Assembly (NCBI GenBank): GCA_024694965.1
Contig: JAILJC010000212.1
Span: 1 to 64,000, forward strand
Length of the DNA stretch: 64,000 nucleotides
Direction of reading: 5' to 3'
Origin: Lachnospiraceae bacterium
Lineage (GTDB): Bacteria > Bacillota > Clostridia > Lachnospirales > Lachnospiraceae
Part shown: one piece after another, positions 43,642-56,087 of the stretch
Layout of the letters: each line of letters begins with the position of its first letter
Numbering within the stretch: position 1 is the first letter of the stretch
Position numbers and translations under genes: made by a program
The notes under the pieces: model-generated
The model's database searches: none
The model's input: only the letters and a program-made list of their open reading frames with translations
What the model was told of the DNA's origin: nothing

Positions 43642-43874
43642 GCGATAAACTATCAAATTTACATAATACTTTTCCACATATTGTTAATAGTTATCAACAG
43701 GGTTGTTGATAACTACCTGTTTTTCAGTTTTTAAGCCAAAAAAACTGTTGATAATGTTATCCACAGCCAATATCTTAAAAATACATATTTATTTGCTAAT
43801 TTTTCATAATTGGTTTAATATATAATAGATTGTAATTAACGTAAGCGGCCCTTAATCAGTTTTAGGGGTACCGC
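43642..43874. other. oriC: Replication origin oriC with DnaA boxes, upstream of dnaA
   Basis: The gene-free gap between rpmH and dnaA contains a perfect DnaA box TTATCCACA (43757-43765) and four close variants: TTTTCCACA (43670-43678), TTATCAACA (43691-43699), and TTATCAACA on the other strand at 43704-43712 and 43746-43754. Gene strand switches here: ribosomal and tRNA-modification genes leave leftward, dnaA-gyrA rightward. A TATAAT at 43821-43826 is the likely dnaA -10. A GC-containing imperfect hairpin (GCGG to CCGC, about 43845-43874) sits directly before dnaA. Confidence 0.92.
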
Positions 43875-45245
43875 ATGAGGTACACCCCGATGGAAAAATT
43901 AATGAATAAATGGGAAGAGATTAAGTCGTCTATTCAAAAGGAATACTCTCTTTCCGATATTTCATTCAAAACGTGGATACAACCCCTTGATATTTACGAA
44001 GTCAAGGATGATACAATAACCATACTTATACCTTCCGATAAAGCTCAGTCTATCAACTATATCAGTAATAAGTATTATCTTCCTATTAAAGTAAGTATAT
44101 CCGAGGCCCTTAAAAAGGAATGTGATATCAAGTTTGTTCTTGAAAAGGATATCTATAACAATTCCAATATATCCTCATCTGCCTCATCAAACAATCTTTT
44201 ATATGAAAATTCAAAGCTTGAACCAAAGTACAACTTTGATACTTTTGTGGTAGGTAATAATAACAGCCTGGCTCATTCCGCAGCATTGGCTGTAGCCGAA
44301 ACACCGGGTGAGGTTTATAATCCTTTATTCCTTTACGGAGGAGTAGGTCTTGGAAAAACTCACTTAATGCATGCCATAGGTAACTTTATAATAAGTAACG
44401 ATCCGTCGGCTAAGGTAATGTATGTTCCAAGCGAACAGTTTACAAATGAGCTTATAGAAGCAATAAGGATAGGAAAGAATTCTCCCGCAGCAATTAACAA
44501 ATTCAGGGAAAAATACAGGAATATAGATGTACTTCTTATAGATGATATACAGTTTATAATAGGTAAGGAAAGCACCCAGCTTGAATTTTTCAACACATTT
44601 GAAAAGCTATATCAGGAGAAAAAACAAATAGTAATATCATCCGATAAACCTCCGAAGGATATGTATATCCTTGAAGAAAGGCTTAAATCAAGGTTTGGCT
44701 GGGGTCTTACAATTGATATCCAGTCACCTGATTATGAAACAAGGGTTGCAATACTTAAAAAGAAAAAGGATCTGGGCGGATACAATATAAGTGATGAAGT
44801 AATAGAATATGTTGCCCGGAATGTAAATTCAAACATAAGGGAACTTGAAGGATCCTTAAATAAGCTTAATGCTTATTACATACTGGGAGATAAAAGGGAA
44901 ATTACTGTTGAAAAAGCCAAGGATGCCCTTAAAGACATTATTTCTCCAAATACTCCAAATAAGATTACCCCACAACATATCATGGATGTGGTATGTGAAC
45001 ATTTGAATATAAAGCCTGAAGAAATAAAGTCAAAAAAGAGAAATGAGGAGATAGTAAGGCCCAGGCAGATAGTAATGTACCTTTGCAACAAATACACCGA
45101 TTGTTCTTCAACAAAAATAGGTGAATTTTTAGGAAAGGATCATTCAACCGTACTTCATGGAGTAACAAAACTTGAAGCCGATCTTGAAAATGATTCAGAT
45201 CTTAAAAACAAAGTAGACATTATAATAAAGAAGCTTAACCTTTAA
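43875..45245 (+). CDS. dnaA: Chromosomal replication initiator DnaA
   Basis: A 456-residue initiator ATPase that binds DnaA boxes and opens the origin. It has the N-terminal domain (SDISFKTWIQPL), Walker A GGVGLGKTHLMHAIG, Walker B LLIDDIQFI, and the C-terminal DNA-binding signature GKDHSTVLHGVTKLE. The start is either ATG 43875 (AGGGG upstream) or ATG 43890 (GAGGT upstream); both have plausible ribosome-binding sites. Confidence 0.98.
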   Translation: MRYTPMEKLMNKWEEIKSSIQKEYSLSDISFKTWIQPLDIYEVKDDTITILIPSDKAQSINYISNKYYLPIKVSISEALKKECDIKFVLEKDIYNNSNISSSASSNNLLYENSKLEPKYNFDTFVVGNNNSLAHSAALAVAETPGEVYNPLFLYGGVGLGKTHLMHAIGNFIISNDPSAKVMYVPSEQFTNELIEAIRIGKNSPAAINKFREKYRNIDVLLIDDIQFIIGKESTQLEFFNTFEKLYQEKKQIVISSDKPPKDMYILEERLKSRFGWGLTIDIQSPDYETRVAILKKKKDLGGYNISDEVIEYVARNVNSNIRELEGSLNKLNAYYILGDKREITVEKAKDALKDIISPNTPNKITPQHIMDVVCEHLNIKPEEIKSKKRNEEIVRPRQIVMYLCNKYTDCSSTKIGEFLGKDHSTVLHGVTKLEADLENDSDLKNKVDIIIKKLNL

Positions 45246-45475
45246 TGATTGTTTATAAATATACTTATAATATTGTTAACAGCGGTTAATATAGAAATTT
45301 ATAAGAAATACTTATAAACATCATTCCTCATAAATTATATATTTTTAAACATATTTATTATTCCGGTTTTTATAATAAACATGCGGTATTTAGAACTATT
45401 AAACATTTAAACAGCCATTATTATATATTATTAAGATATTTATTATTTATCTATATATTAAGAAAGGGATCAAAA
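45246..45475. other. Very AT-rich dnaA-dnaN gap, possible DNA-unwinding region
   Basis: A 230-base gap, extremely AT-rich, with a near-repeat TTTATAA..ATACTTATAA at 45252-45270 and 45298-45317. In Bacillus the downstream oriC part and unwinding element lie in this gap. No perfect DnaA box was seen, so the role is tentative. AAAGGGATC just before 45476 is the dnaN ribosome-binding site. Confidence 0.45.
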
Positions 45476-46579
45476 ATGAAGATAAGCTGTTCAAAAAATA
45501 ACCTGTTAAACGGTGTACAGATAGTTTATAAGGCAGTTCCGAGCAAAACTACCATGACTATCCTTGAATGTATACTTATTGAAGCTGTTAACGGCAGGAT
45601 AAAGCTTACGGCTAACGATACCGAACTGGGTATAGAAACCTATATAGAGGGAAATATAACCGAAGAAGGAGACATATGTATTGATGCCAGGATGCTTCAG
45701 GATATGGTAAGGAAGCTTCCGGATAATGATATAAGGATAGAAACAGATGCAAATAATATGGCATTTATCACGTGTGAGAAGTCAAGGTTTAATATTTCCG
45801 GTAAATCATCGGATGAATTCTCATATCTTCCCGAACTGGAAAAAGATAATCCGCTTATTATTTCACAATATACATTAAAAGAAGTAGTAAGGCAGACTAT
45901 ATTTTCAACAGCTCCCGAAACAGAGCCTAATAAGATGATGACAGGTGAACTCTTTGAAATAAAAGGTAACAGGTTAAGAGTTGCTGCACTTGACGGACAC
46001 AGGCTTTCAATACGAAATATCGAATTAAGGAATGAATATGATGATAAAAGAGTCATCGTTCCGGGAAAGGTACTTAATGAAGTAAGCAAGATATTACCCG
46101 GAGATTCAGATAAGGATGTAAGCATCTATTTTACAAAGAATCATATAATATTTGAATTCGATGAGACAGTTGTGGTATCAAGGCTGCTTGAAGGCAAGTA
46201 TTTTAATATAGATCAGATGCTTACCAGTGATTATGAAACAAAATTCAACATAAATAAGAAAGAATTTATAGATTGTATAGACAGGGCCATGCTCTTTGTT
46301 AAGGAAGGAGACAAAAAACCTCTTTCAATAGACGTTACGGATGCAAATATTGCGGTGAGCATATCCTCTACTATAGGAAATTTCGATGAAGATATAGATA
46401 TCAATAAATCAGGCAAGGATGTAAAGATGGGATTTAATCCCAAATTCATAGTTGATGCCTTAAAGGCAATAGATGAAGAAAAGGTTGATTTTTACATAGT
46501 AAATGCAAAAGCACCCTGCTTCATAAGGGATGAAAAAGAAAATTACATCTATCTGGTATTACCCGTAAATACCAGATAA
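45476..46579 (+). CDS. dnaN: DNA polymerase III beta subunit (sliding clamp)
   Basis: A 367-residue ring-forming clamp that tethers polymerase III. Family elements: MKISCSKNNLLNGVQIVYKAVPSK-like N-terminus, LRVAALDGHRLSIRN, the central FNINKKEFIDCIDRAMLF, and the C-terminal FIRDEKENYIYLVLPV. Ribosome-binding site AAAGGG. Normal place after dnaA. Confidence 0.98.
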   Translation: MKISCSKNNLLNGVQIVYKAVPSKTTMTILECILIEAVNGRIKLTANDTELGIETYIEGNITEEGDICIDARMLQDMVRKLPDNDIRIETDANNMAFITCEKSRFNISGKSSDEFSYLPELEKDNPLIISQYTLKEVVRQTIFSTAPETEPNKMMTGELFEIKGNRLRVAALDGHRLSIRNIELRNEYDDKRVIVPGKVLNEVSKILPGDSDKDVSIYFTKNHIIFEFDETVVVSRLLEGKYFNIDQMLTSDYETKFNINKKEFIDCIDRAMLFVKEGDKKPLSIDVTDANIAVSISSTIGNFDEDIDINKSGKDVKMGFNPKFIVDALKAIDEEKVDFYIVNAKAPCFIRDEKENYIYLVLPVNTR

Positions 46580-46595
46580 TAAACGGATTAAATTA

Positions 46596-46650
46596 AATAA
46601 CACTATAAAATAACATATTAAAATAACACAAAAATATAAAATAAATAACA
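46596..46650. repeat. 13-bp-spaced AATAACA repeats, dnaN-yaaA gap
   Basis: AATAACA occurs at 46596, 46609 and 46622 (exact 13-base period) and at 46644. The whole 77-base gap is AT-rich. The same heptamer and spacing occur at 39167-39199 on the other side of the origin. Confidence 0.45.
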
Positions 46651-46656
46651 TATATT

Positions 46657-46863
46657 ATGATAGAGATAAATATAAGGGATGAATATATAAAATTGGGTCA
46701 GCTGCTTAAGCTTGCCGGTTTGGTAGGATCAGGACTTGAAGCAAAGGTTGAAATAGTAAACGGAAATGTAAAGCTGAACGGAACTACCGAGATACAAAGG
46801 GGTAAAAAGGTATTTCTCGGAGATACCGTGGATTTTAACGGAGAAACCGTAAAGGTAATATAG
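46657..46863 (+). CDS. yaaA: S4-domain RNA-binding protein YaaA
   Basis: A 68-residue S4-like domain (YIKLGQLLKLAGLVGSGLEAK, VNGNVKLNGTTEIQRGKKV). It sits between dnaN and recF in most Firmicutes; in Bacillus it is linked to ribosome assembly. No Shine-Dalgarno sequence precedes the ATG; TATATT ends 3 bases before it. It ends 1 base before recF. Confidence 0.94.
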   Translation: MIEINIRDEYIKLGQLLKLAGLVGSGLEAKVEIVNGNVKLNGTTEIQRGKKVFLGDTVDFNGETVKVI

Positions 46864-46864
46864 C

Positions 46865-49884
<3,020 letters not shown>

Positions 49885-49894
49885 GGGTGTAATA

Positions 49895-52513
49895 ATGGAA
49901 GAAAAAATATTCGACAAGATCCACGAGGTCGATCTTAAGAAAACAATGGAAGGCTCTTATATCGATTACGCGATGAGCGTTATCGCCGCAAGGGCACTTC
50001 CGGACGTAAGGGACGGAATGAAGCCGGTTCAGCGCCGTATACTCTACGCAATGTCCGAGCTTGGCAATTATCCCGACAAACCGCACAGGAAATGTGCACG
50101 TATAGTCGGCGATACAATGGGTAAATACCATCCTCACGGCGACAGTTCCATTTACGGAGCTTTGGTAAACATGGCTCAGGACTGGTCAATGAGGTGTACT
50201 CTTATCGACGGACACGGTAACTTCGGTTCGGTTGACGGCGACGGTGCCGCTGCGATGCGATACACCGAGGCAAGGCTTTCCAAGATTTCAATGGAGATGC
50301 TTGCAGACATTAATAAGGATACGGTTGACTTTATCCCCAACTTTGACGAAACGGAAAAAGAACCCACCGTACTTCCGAGCCGCTTCCCGAATCTTTTGGT
50401 AAACGGTACCACAGGTATTGCCGTAGGTATGGCTACAAATATTCCCCCGCACAACCTCGGGGAAATAATAGCAGCTGTTGTTAAAATGATAGATAACAGG
50501 ATCGAAGAAGACAGGGATACTGATATAGACGAGCTTTTACCTATAGTTAAGGGTCCCGATTTTCCAACCGGGGGTGTTATTTTAGGAACTCGCGGAGTTG
50601 AAGAAGCCTACCGGACAGGAAGGGGTAAGATAAGGGTCCGCGGTGTTACGGATATCGAAACGATGCCTAACGGAAAGAGCAGGATCATAATCACCGAGCT
50701 TCCTTACCTTGTTAATAAAGCCAAGCTGATAGAAAAGATAGCCGAACTTGTAAAGGATAAGAAGATCGACGGCATCACAGATCTAAGGGATGAATCGGAC
50801 CGCGAAGGTATGCGTGTCGTTGTTGAATTAAGAAGGGATGTTAATGCAAACATCATCCTTAACCAGCTTTATAAGCACACCCAGCTTCAGGATACCTTCG
50901 GTGTTATCATGCTTGCTCTTGTAAACAACGAACCGAAGGTAATGAATCTTATACAGATCCTTGCCCAGTACTTAAAGCATCAGGAGGAAGTGGTTACCAG
51001 GCGTACGAAATTCGACTTAAACAAGGCCGAAGAAAGGGCGCATATACTGGAAGGACTGCTCATAGCCCTTGATAATATCGATGAAGTCATAAAGATAATC
51101 AGGGGAAGCAAAACAGTTGCCGATGCAAAGGCACAGCTCATCGAAAGGTTTGCTCTTTCGGATGCACAGGCACAGGCTATTGTAGACATGAGGCTGCGTG
51201 CACTGACAGGACTGGAAAGGGAGAAGCTTGAAGAGGAATATGCGGAACTTCAGAAGAAGATAGCGGAATACAAGGCAATACTTGCGGATGAAAAGCTCCT
51301 GCTCGGTGTTATCAGGAGGGAGATACTTGTTATTTCCGATAAATACAACGATGAGAGGCGCAGCAAGATCGGATTCGACGAATACGATATCACCATGGAA
51401 GACCTTGTACCCAAGGAAAATACGGTAATTGCAATGACTTCCTTAGGATATATAAAGAGGATGACCGTTGACAATTTCAAGTCCCAGCACCGCGGAGGCA
51501 AGGGTATAAAGGGCATGTCCACTATAGAAGATGATTATATCGAGGATCTTCTCATGACGATGAGCCACGATTACATCATGTTCTTCACGGATAAGGGCCG
51601 CGTTTACAGGCTTAAGGCTTACGAGATCCCCGAAGCCGGCAGGACTTCAAGGGGTGTCGCGATAATAAACCTTTTGCAGCTTATGCCCGGTGAAAAGATA
51701 AGCGCGATCATTCCTATAAAGGAATATGATGAGAACCGCAACCTGTTCATGGTCACAAAGAAGGGTATAGTCAAGAAGACCAACATAATGGAATATGTAA
51801 ATATCCGTAAAAACGGTCTTATTGCGATAAACTTAAAGGACGATGACGAGCTTATCGAGGTTAAGTCGACAGATGCAAATACCCATATCTTCTTAGTAAC
51901 CAAAAACGGTATATGCATAAGGTTTAAGGAAACCGACGTAAGGTGTACCGGAAGGTCATCGATGGGCGTAAGGGGTATGAACCTTGTTGACGGTGACGAG
52001 ATCGTTGGTATGCAGCTTGACCACCAGGGTGAAACACTTTTGATAGCATCCGAAAAGGGTTACGGCAAGCGTACAAGGATAGATGAGTTCACCGTACAGC
52101 ACCGCGGCGGTAAGGGAATCAAGTGCTATAAGATAATGGATAAGACAGGCTATGTTGTCGGAGTAAAGGGCGTTAACGAGAATCACGAGATCATGATGAT
52201 AACGACCGAAGGCACGATAATACAGATACCGATGAAGGACGTATCCATCCTCGGAAGGAACACATCGGGTGTTAAGCTCATAAACCTTGACGATAAGGTA
52301 AGGGTTGCCAAGATAGCCAAGGTTCGTGAGAAGGTATCTGACGGAGTAAATGAAACCGAAGACGATGATATTCAGGATATCGTTGATGAAGATGCAAGGG
52401 ATGCGGTTGATTCTCCCGTTGTGATCGTACATGACGAGGTTGAGATCCCCGATGATCCTGATGATGAGGACGGTTTTGATGATCCTGATGAAAACGGTGA
52501 AGATGACGAATAG
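49895..52513 (+). CDS. gyrA: DNA gyrase subunit A
   Basis: An 872-residue subunit that breaks and rejoins DNA; the catalytic Tyr is in [12 protein letters not shown]. The C-terminal pinwheel holds the GyrA box QHRGGKG (about 51484) and a second QHRGGKG in a later blade (about 52096). The last 50 residues form a strongly acidic Asp/Glu tail, known to modulate gyrase activity in some bacteria. It follows gyrB by 10 bases. Confidence 0.98.
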   Translation: MEEKIFDKIHEVDLKKTMEGSYIDYAMSVIAARALPDVRDGMKPVQRRILYAMSELGNYPDKPHRKCARIVGDTMGKYHPHGDSSIYGALVNMAQDWSMRCTLIDGHGNFGSVDGDGAAAMRYTEARLSKISMEMLADINKDTVDFIPNFDETEKEPTVLPSRFPNLLVNGTTGIAVGMATNIPPHNLGEIIAAVVKMIDNRIEEDRDTDIDELLPIVKGPDFPTGGVILGTRGVEEAYRTGRGKIRVRGVTDIETMPNGKSRIIITELPYLVNKAKLIEKIAELVKDKKIDGITDLRDESDREGMRVVVELRRDVNANIILNQLYKHTQLQDTFGVIMLALVNNEPKVMNLIQILAQYLKHQEEVVTRRTKFDLNKAEERAHILEGLLIALDNIDEVIKIIRGSKTVADAKAQLIERFALSDAQAQAIVDMRLRALTGLEREKLEEEYAELQKKIAEYKAILADEKLLLGVIRREILVISDKYNDERRSKIGFDEYDITMEDLVPKENTVIAMTSLGYIKRMTVDNFKSQHRGGKGIKGMSTIEDDYIEDLLMTMSHDYIMFFTDKGRVYRLKAYEIPEAGRTSRGVAIINLLQLMPGEKISAIIPIKEYDENRNLFMVTKKGIVKKTNIMEYVNIRKNGLIAINLKDDDELIEVKSTDANTHIFLVTKNGICIRFKETDVRCTGRSSMGVRGMNLVDGDEIVGMQLDHQGETLLIASEKGYGKRTRIDEFTVQHRGGKGIKCYKIMDKTGYVVGVKGVNENHEIMMITTEGTIIQIPMKDVSILGRNTSGVKLINLDDKVRVAKIAKVREKVSDGVNETEDDDIQDIVDEDARDAVDSPVVIVHDEVEIPDDPDDEDGFDDPDENGEDDE

Positions 52514-52541
52514 TCTGCACGTAAATGCATAGTATTATATT

Positions 52542-52571
52542 TAAGGGGTAAATTATAAAGTTTACCCCTTA
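52542..52571 (+). terminator. Hairpin after gyrA
   Basis: A perfect 11-bp stem (52542-52552 with 52561-52571) with an 8-base loop in the gyrA-fumA gap. There is no run of T after it, so it may be a weak terminator or a processing or stability hairpin. Confidence 0.55.
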
Positions 52572-52593
52572 TAGATTATAAAGGGATAACAAT

Positions 52594-53436
52594 ATGCGCG
52601 AACTTAATGTAAGTATGATAACAAACAGCTTAAGGGATATGTGCATCGAAGCCACGCATTTTCTTACAAATGATATGAAGGACTGTTTATACAGGGCTGA
52701 AAAAAGTGAAGAATCACCCCTGGGAAAGCAGATACTTAAGCAGCTTGAAGAAAACCTTGATATCGCGGGAGAGGATATGATTCCCATCTGTCAGGATACG
52801 GGAATGGCAGTCGTGTTTGCGGAAATAGGACAGGATGTGCATTTTACCGGAGGATCGCTTGAAGATGCGATAAACGAAGGGGTAAGGCGGGGCTATACCG
52901 AAGGTTATCTCCGAAAATCCGTAGTATCCGATCCTTTAATAAGGGAGAATACAAAGGACAATACTCCCGCAGTGATACATTACGAAATAGTCCCGGGCGA
53001 CAAGGTCAGGCTTACAATAGCACCCAAGGGTTTCGGAAGCGAGAACATGAGCAGGATATATATGTTAAAACCGGCGGACGGGATCGAAGGTGTCAAGGAA
53101 GCGATCCTGAATGCGGTATCGGAGGCTGGCCCCAATGCCTGCCCGCCCATGGTAGTGGGAGTAGGTATAGGAGGGACATTTGAAAAGTGTGCGATCCTTG
53201 CAAAAAAGGCGCTGACGAGACCTGTTAATAAACGGTCAGATGTTGGGTATATTGCTGATCTTGAGGCAGAAATGCTTGAAAAGATCAATAAACTGGGTAT
53301 AGGGCCCGGCGGACTTGGCGGTTCAACTACCGCATTTGCGGTAAATATCGAAACCTATGCCACTCATATAGCCGGACTTCCGGTAGCGGTCAATATCTGC
53401 TGCCATGTAAACCGCCATGCGGTCAGGATCATCTGA
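52594..53436 (+). CDS. Fumarate hydratase class I, alpha subunit
   Basis: The 280-residue N-terminal half of the iron-sulfur fumarase (or the related L-tartrate dehydratase alpha subunit). Motifs: PICQDTGMAVVFAEIG (cluster Cys), GPNACPPMVVGVGIGGTFEKCA, and GPGGLGGSTTAFAVNIE. It interconverts fumarate and malate with the beta subunit at 53729. AAAGG precedes the ATG. Fumarase is favoured over tartrate dehydratase by family prevalence in clostridia, not by a residue I can point to. Confidence 0.93.
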   Translation: MRELNVSMITNSLRDMCIEATHFLTNDMKDCLYRAEKSEESPLGKQILKQLEENLDIAGEDMIPICQDTGMAVVFAEIGQDVHFTGGSLEDAINEGVRRGYTEGYLRKSVVSDPLIRENTKDNTPAVIHYEIVPGDKVRLTIAPKGFGSENMSRIYMLKPADGIEGVKEAILNAVSEAGPNACPPMVVGVGIGGTFEKCAILAKKALTRPVNKRSDVGYIADLEAEMLEKINKLGIGPGGLGGSTTAFAVNIETYATHIAGLPVAVNICCHVNRHAVRII

Positions 53437-53445
53437 GGTATTGCC

Positions 53446-53703
53446 ATGGGATTTAATATATTCAAGAGTAAGGCTTCCAGGGAACTTGATGAGATAATAA
53501 CGGGCCTTGAGATGAACATGTCAAATAATTACAAGGATGCGGCTGGTGAAGATTTTGAAAAGCTTAAAAGAGCCTATGAAGAAATGTGTAAAGGCGATAA
53601 GCTTAAAGAAAAGGAAGTAACTCTTTATAACGGGATAATAGTGGGATTTGCCGCAAAGCTTGAAGGCTATTCGCATAAGGATCAGAAACCGTACTGGCAT
53701 TGA
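53446..53703 (+). CDS. Small charged protein between fumarase subunit genes
   Basis: An 85-residue Lys/Glu-rich protein with a GAGGT ribosome-binding site, 9 bases after the alpha subunit stop and 25 bases before the beta subunit start. It has a helical N-terminus (SRELDEIITGLEMNMSNNYKD, helical) and a C-terminal YNGIIVGFAAKLEGYSHKDQ. No family recognised. Position inside the operon suggests a fumarase assembly or regulatory role, unproven. Confidence 0.78.
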   Translation: MGFNIFKSKASRELDEIITGLEMNMSNNYKDAAGEDFEKLKRAYEEMCKGDKLKEKEVTLYNGIIVGFAAKLEGYSHKDQKPYWH

Positions 53704-53728
53704 AAAACAGAAGAAAAAGGAAAAAGCT

Positions 53729-54280
53729 ATGGAAAAACATATAAATGCGCCGCTTAGTGATGATATCGTGAACGAGCTTAAGAGCGGAGATTATGTTTAT
53801 ATAACCGGAACGATATATACGGCAAGGGATGCTGCACATAAAAGAATGTACGAAGCCCTTGAAAGAGACGAGGAGCTGCCCTTTGATATTGAGGGCAATA
53901 TAATCTATTACTTAGGACCGTCCCCGGCAAGGGAAGGGCGGCCAATAGGTTCGGCAGGTCCCACAACCGCCACAAGGATGGATAAATACACTCCTTCCCT
54001 GCTGGATCTCGGTTTAAAAGGGATGATCGGCAAGGGAAAGCGCAGGCAGAACGTCAAGGATGCAATGATAAGGAACAAAGCGGTCTATTTTGCGGCGGTA
54101 GGCGGTGCGGGAGCAATCTTAAGCAAGTGCATTGTGGAATCCGAAGTAATAGCATACGACGATCTTGGGACCGAGGCCGTAAGGAAGCTTAAAGTTAAGG
54201 ATTTTCCGGTAATTGTCGTTATTGACGCGAAAGGAAATGATCTTTATGAAACCGCAGCTCTTCAGTATAAAAAGGACTGA
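53729..54280 (+). CDS. Fumarate hydratase class I, beta subunit
   Basis: The 183-residue C-terminal half of class I fumarase. Motifs: SGDYVYITGTIYTARDAAHKR, GSAGPTTATRMDKYTP and the catalytic-type KGMIGKG. The ATG at 53729 follows AAGGA; a longer in-frame reading from 53648 overlaps the small gene and is not supported. Ends just before the tRNA-Ser promoter. Confidence 0.94.
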   Translation: MEKHINAPLSDDIVNELKSGDYVYITGTIYTARDAAHKRMYEALERDEELPFDIEGNIIYYLGPSPAREGRPIGSAGPTTATRMDKYTPSLLDLGLKGMIGKGKRRQNVKDAMIRNKAVYFAAVGGAGAILSKCIVESEVIAYDDLGTEAVRKLKVKDFPVIVVIDAKGNDLYETAALQYKKD

Positions 54281-54291
54281 AATTCGGTTTA

Positions 54292-54320
54292 TTGACAAAG
54301 ATTGGAGCCTTTAGTATAAT
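54292..54320 (+). promoter_or_regulatory. Consensus sigma-A promoter of tRNA-Ser
   Basis: Exact consensus TTGACA (54292-54297), 17-base spacer and TATAAT (54315-54320). Transcription would start near 54327, 12 bases before the tRNA. This is the best promoter in the window. Confidence 0.95.
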
Positions 54321-54338
54321 CTTACTGTTCAGCGTTAC

Positions 54339-54426
54339 GGAGAAATACTCAAGAGGCTGAAGAGGCGCCCCTGCTAAGGGTGTAGGTCGGGCAACCGGCG
54401 CGAGGGTTCAAATCCCTCTTTCTCCG
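54339..54426 (+). tRNA. tRNA-Ser (anticodon GCT)
   Basis: An 88-base class II tRNA: acceptor GGAGAAA pairs with TTTCTCC, anticodon loop CTGCTAA gives GCT (reads AGC/AGT), a long variable arm and a T-arm with GGTTCAAATCC. CCA is not encoded. Confidence 0.96.
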
Positions 54427-54431
54427 CGAAG

Positions 54432-54472
54432 GCTTCATCCTTAAATCTTAATGATTTGGATGAAGCTTTTTT
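54432..54472 (+). terminator. Terminator after tRNA-Ser
   Basis: A 9-bp stem GCTTCATCC/GGATGAAGC (54432-54440, 54458-54466) extended by an inner AAATC/GATTT stem and followed by six T. The next gene begins only 42 bases later with no clear promoter between. Confidence 0.92.
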
Positions 54473-54514
54473 GATATAAATCCGGTGTGTAAAGCACGGT
54501 AAATACGGGGTTTT

Positions 54515-56056
54515 ATGACAAACATACTTGATATGCTCGAAAGAGCGGCAGATAAATACGGTGATAAGACGGCATATTCGGATCCGGATAAGGAAATAAG
54601 CTTTTCGGATCTTATGCTAAGTGCAAGGCGCACGGCATCCTGTATGCTTAAAAAAGCTGATGGGCAGGCATTCGGGCCGGGGACTGCGGTGGCGTTTTAC
54701 ATGGAAAAGAGTGTTGATGCGCTTATCGTTATGTTTGCTTCCATGTACCTTGGTTCATTTTATAGTTTTATCGATATAAGACAGACCAAAAACCGGGCCG
54801 AGAGCATATTATCGGTACTCGATCCGGTATTTATAATAACCGATGATGCAAACAGTGAGGCTTTAAATGCTTTTGAATTAAGCTCTGATACAGAAAGCCG
54901 TATCCTTAACATCGGTAAGCTTCTTAAGGAAGCAGGGGAAACCGGGGTTGATGAAGATGCGCTTTTGAAACGAAGGAGCGGTTTTTTTGATAAGATGCCT
55001 CTGTATGTGAATTTTACAAGCGGCAGCACGGGAGTTCCCAAGGGTGTTGTAGTGGGACATGCATCGGTTATCGGGTTTATTAGTGAGTTTACTTCGGTGT
55101 TTGGCATAACAAGCGAGGATGTAATCGCAAATCAGGCGCCGTTTGACTTTGACGTATCCGTTAAGGACATATACAGCGGCCTTTATACGGGAGCAAGGAC
55201 AGCGCTTATACCGAGGGAATATTTCTCAAATCCGTCTGTTTTAATGGATTATCTTGCGGATAACAGGGTCACGACCCTTATCTGGGCAGTATCGGCCATG
55301 TGCTTTGTATCGATAATGAACGGACTTGAATACAAAACGCCGGATACGGTCAAAAGAGTTATGTTCTCAGGGGAACTCATGCCTGTAAAACAACTTAATA
55401 AATGGAGGAAATTTATTCCCGATGCCATGTACGTCAATTTGTACGGGCCTACCGAGATAACTTGCAACTGCACTTATCATATATTAAACCGGGAATATGA
55501 AAAGGATGAAGTGATCCCGATCGGGATACCGTTTAAGAATGAGAAGGTTTTCCTGCTTGATGAAAATGACAATAAGGTAGAATCACCCGGAACCGAAGGA
55601 GAAATATGTGTATCGGGTTCCTGTCTGGCACTCGGTTATTATAAGGAACCGGAAAAAACGGCGGAGGTTTTTGTCCAGAATCCTTTAAATACAAGGTTTA
55701 TCGAGCAGATCTATAGGACCGGAGATCTTGGAAAATACGGAGAAGACGGCCTTCTGTATTATACCTCCCGTAAGGATTTCCAGATAAAGCATATGGGACA
55801 GCGGATAGAGCTTAATGATATCGATGTTTCCGCCATGTCTGTAGACGGAGTTTCAAGGGCTGTCAGTATATATGACGACAAACGTAAGAAGATAATCCTG
55901 TTTTATACAGGGGAAACTGATAAGGATGTTCTGGCTGAAAGCCTTCATAAGAAGCTTCCACCGTTCATGCTCCCGTCAAAGACAGTAAAGCTAGAGGAAA
56001 TGCCGCTTAACAAGAACGGAAAAATAGACAGAAAAGCTCTGGAAGGGCTTAAATAG
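54515..56056 (+). CDS. DltA-like amino-acid adenylating enzyme, cluster 2
   Basis: A 513-residue adenylation enzyme of the DltA/NRPS type that activates an amino acid with ATP and loads it on a carrier protein. Motifs: A3 NFTSGSTGVPKGVVVGH, A4 APFDFDVSVKDIY, A5 NLYGPTEIT, A7 YRTGDLGKYGEDG, A10 NKNGKIDRKAL with the catalytic Lys. It resembles D-alanine ligases, but the region where DltA keeps a D-Ala-selective Cys (in WAVSAMCFVSIMN here) seems to differ, so the substrate may not be D-Ala. That alignment is from memory. First gene of a three-gene set with a PLP decarboxylase and a carrier protein. Confidence 0.88.
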   Translation: MTNILDMLERAADKYGDKTAYSDPDKEISFSDLMLSARRTASCMLKKADGQAFGPGTAVAFYMEKSVDALIVMFASMYLGSFYSFIDIRQTKNRAESILSVLDPVFIITDDANSEALNAFELSSDTESRILNIGKLLKEAGETGVDEDALLKRRSGFFDKMPLYVNFTSGSTGVPKGVVVGHASVIGFISEFTSVFGITSEDVIANQAPFDFDVSVKDIYSGLYTGARTALIPREYFSNPSVLMDYLADNRVTTLIWAVSAMCFVSIMNGLEYKTPDTVKRVMFSGELMPVKQLNKWRKFIPDAMYVNLYGPTEITCNCTYHILNREYEKDEVIPIGIPFKNEKVFLLDENDNKVESPGTEGEICVSGSCLALGYYKEPEKTAEVFVQNPLNTRFIEQIYRTGDLGKYGEDGLLYYTSRKDFQIKHMGQRIELNDIDVSAMSVDGVSRAVSIYDDKRKKIILFYTGETDKDVLAESLHKKLPPFMLPSKTVKLEEMPLNKNGKIDRKALEGLK

Positions 56057-56087
56057 TATTGACCTAATATTTCAAGGATGTAGGGTA

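Noticed and set aside
52090-52125. A second QHRGGKG motif in GyrA, as a possible domain duplication
   Set aside because: Later blades of the GyrA C-terminal domain commonly carry an RGGKG-like loop, so this is not an unusual feature.
53648-53728. A longer N-terminus for the fumarase beta subunit
   Set aside because: The extension is Arg/Lys-rich, overlaps the small upstream gene and lacks a ribosome-binding site; ATG 53729 has one.
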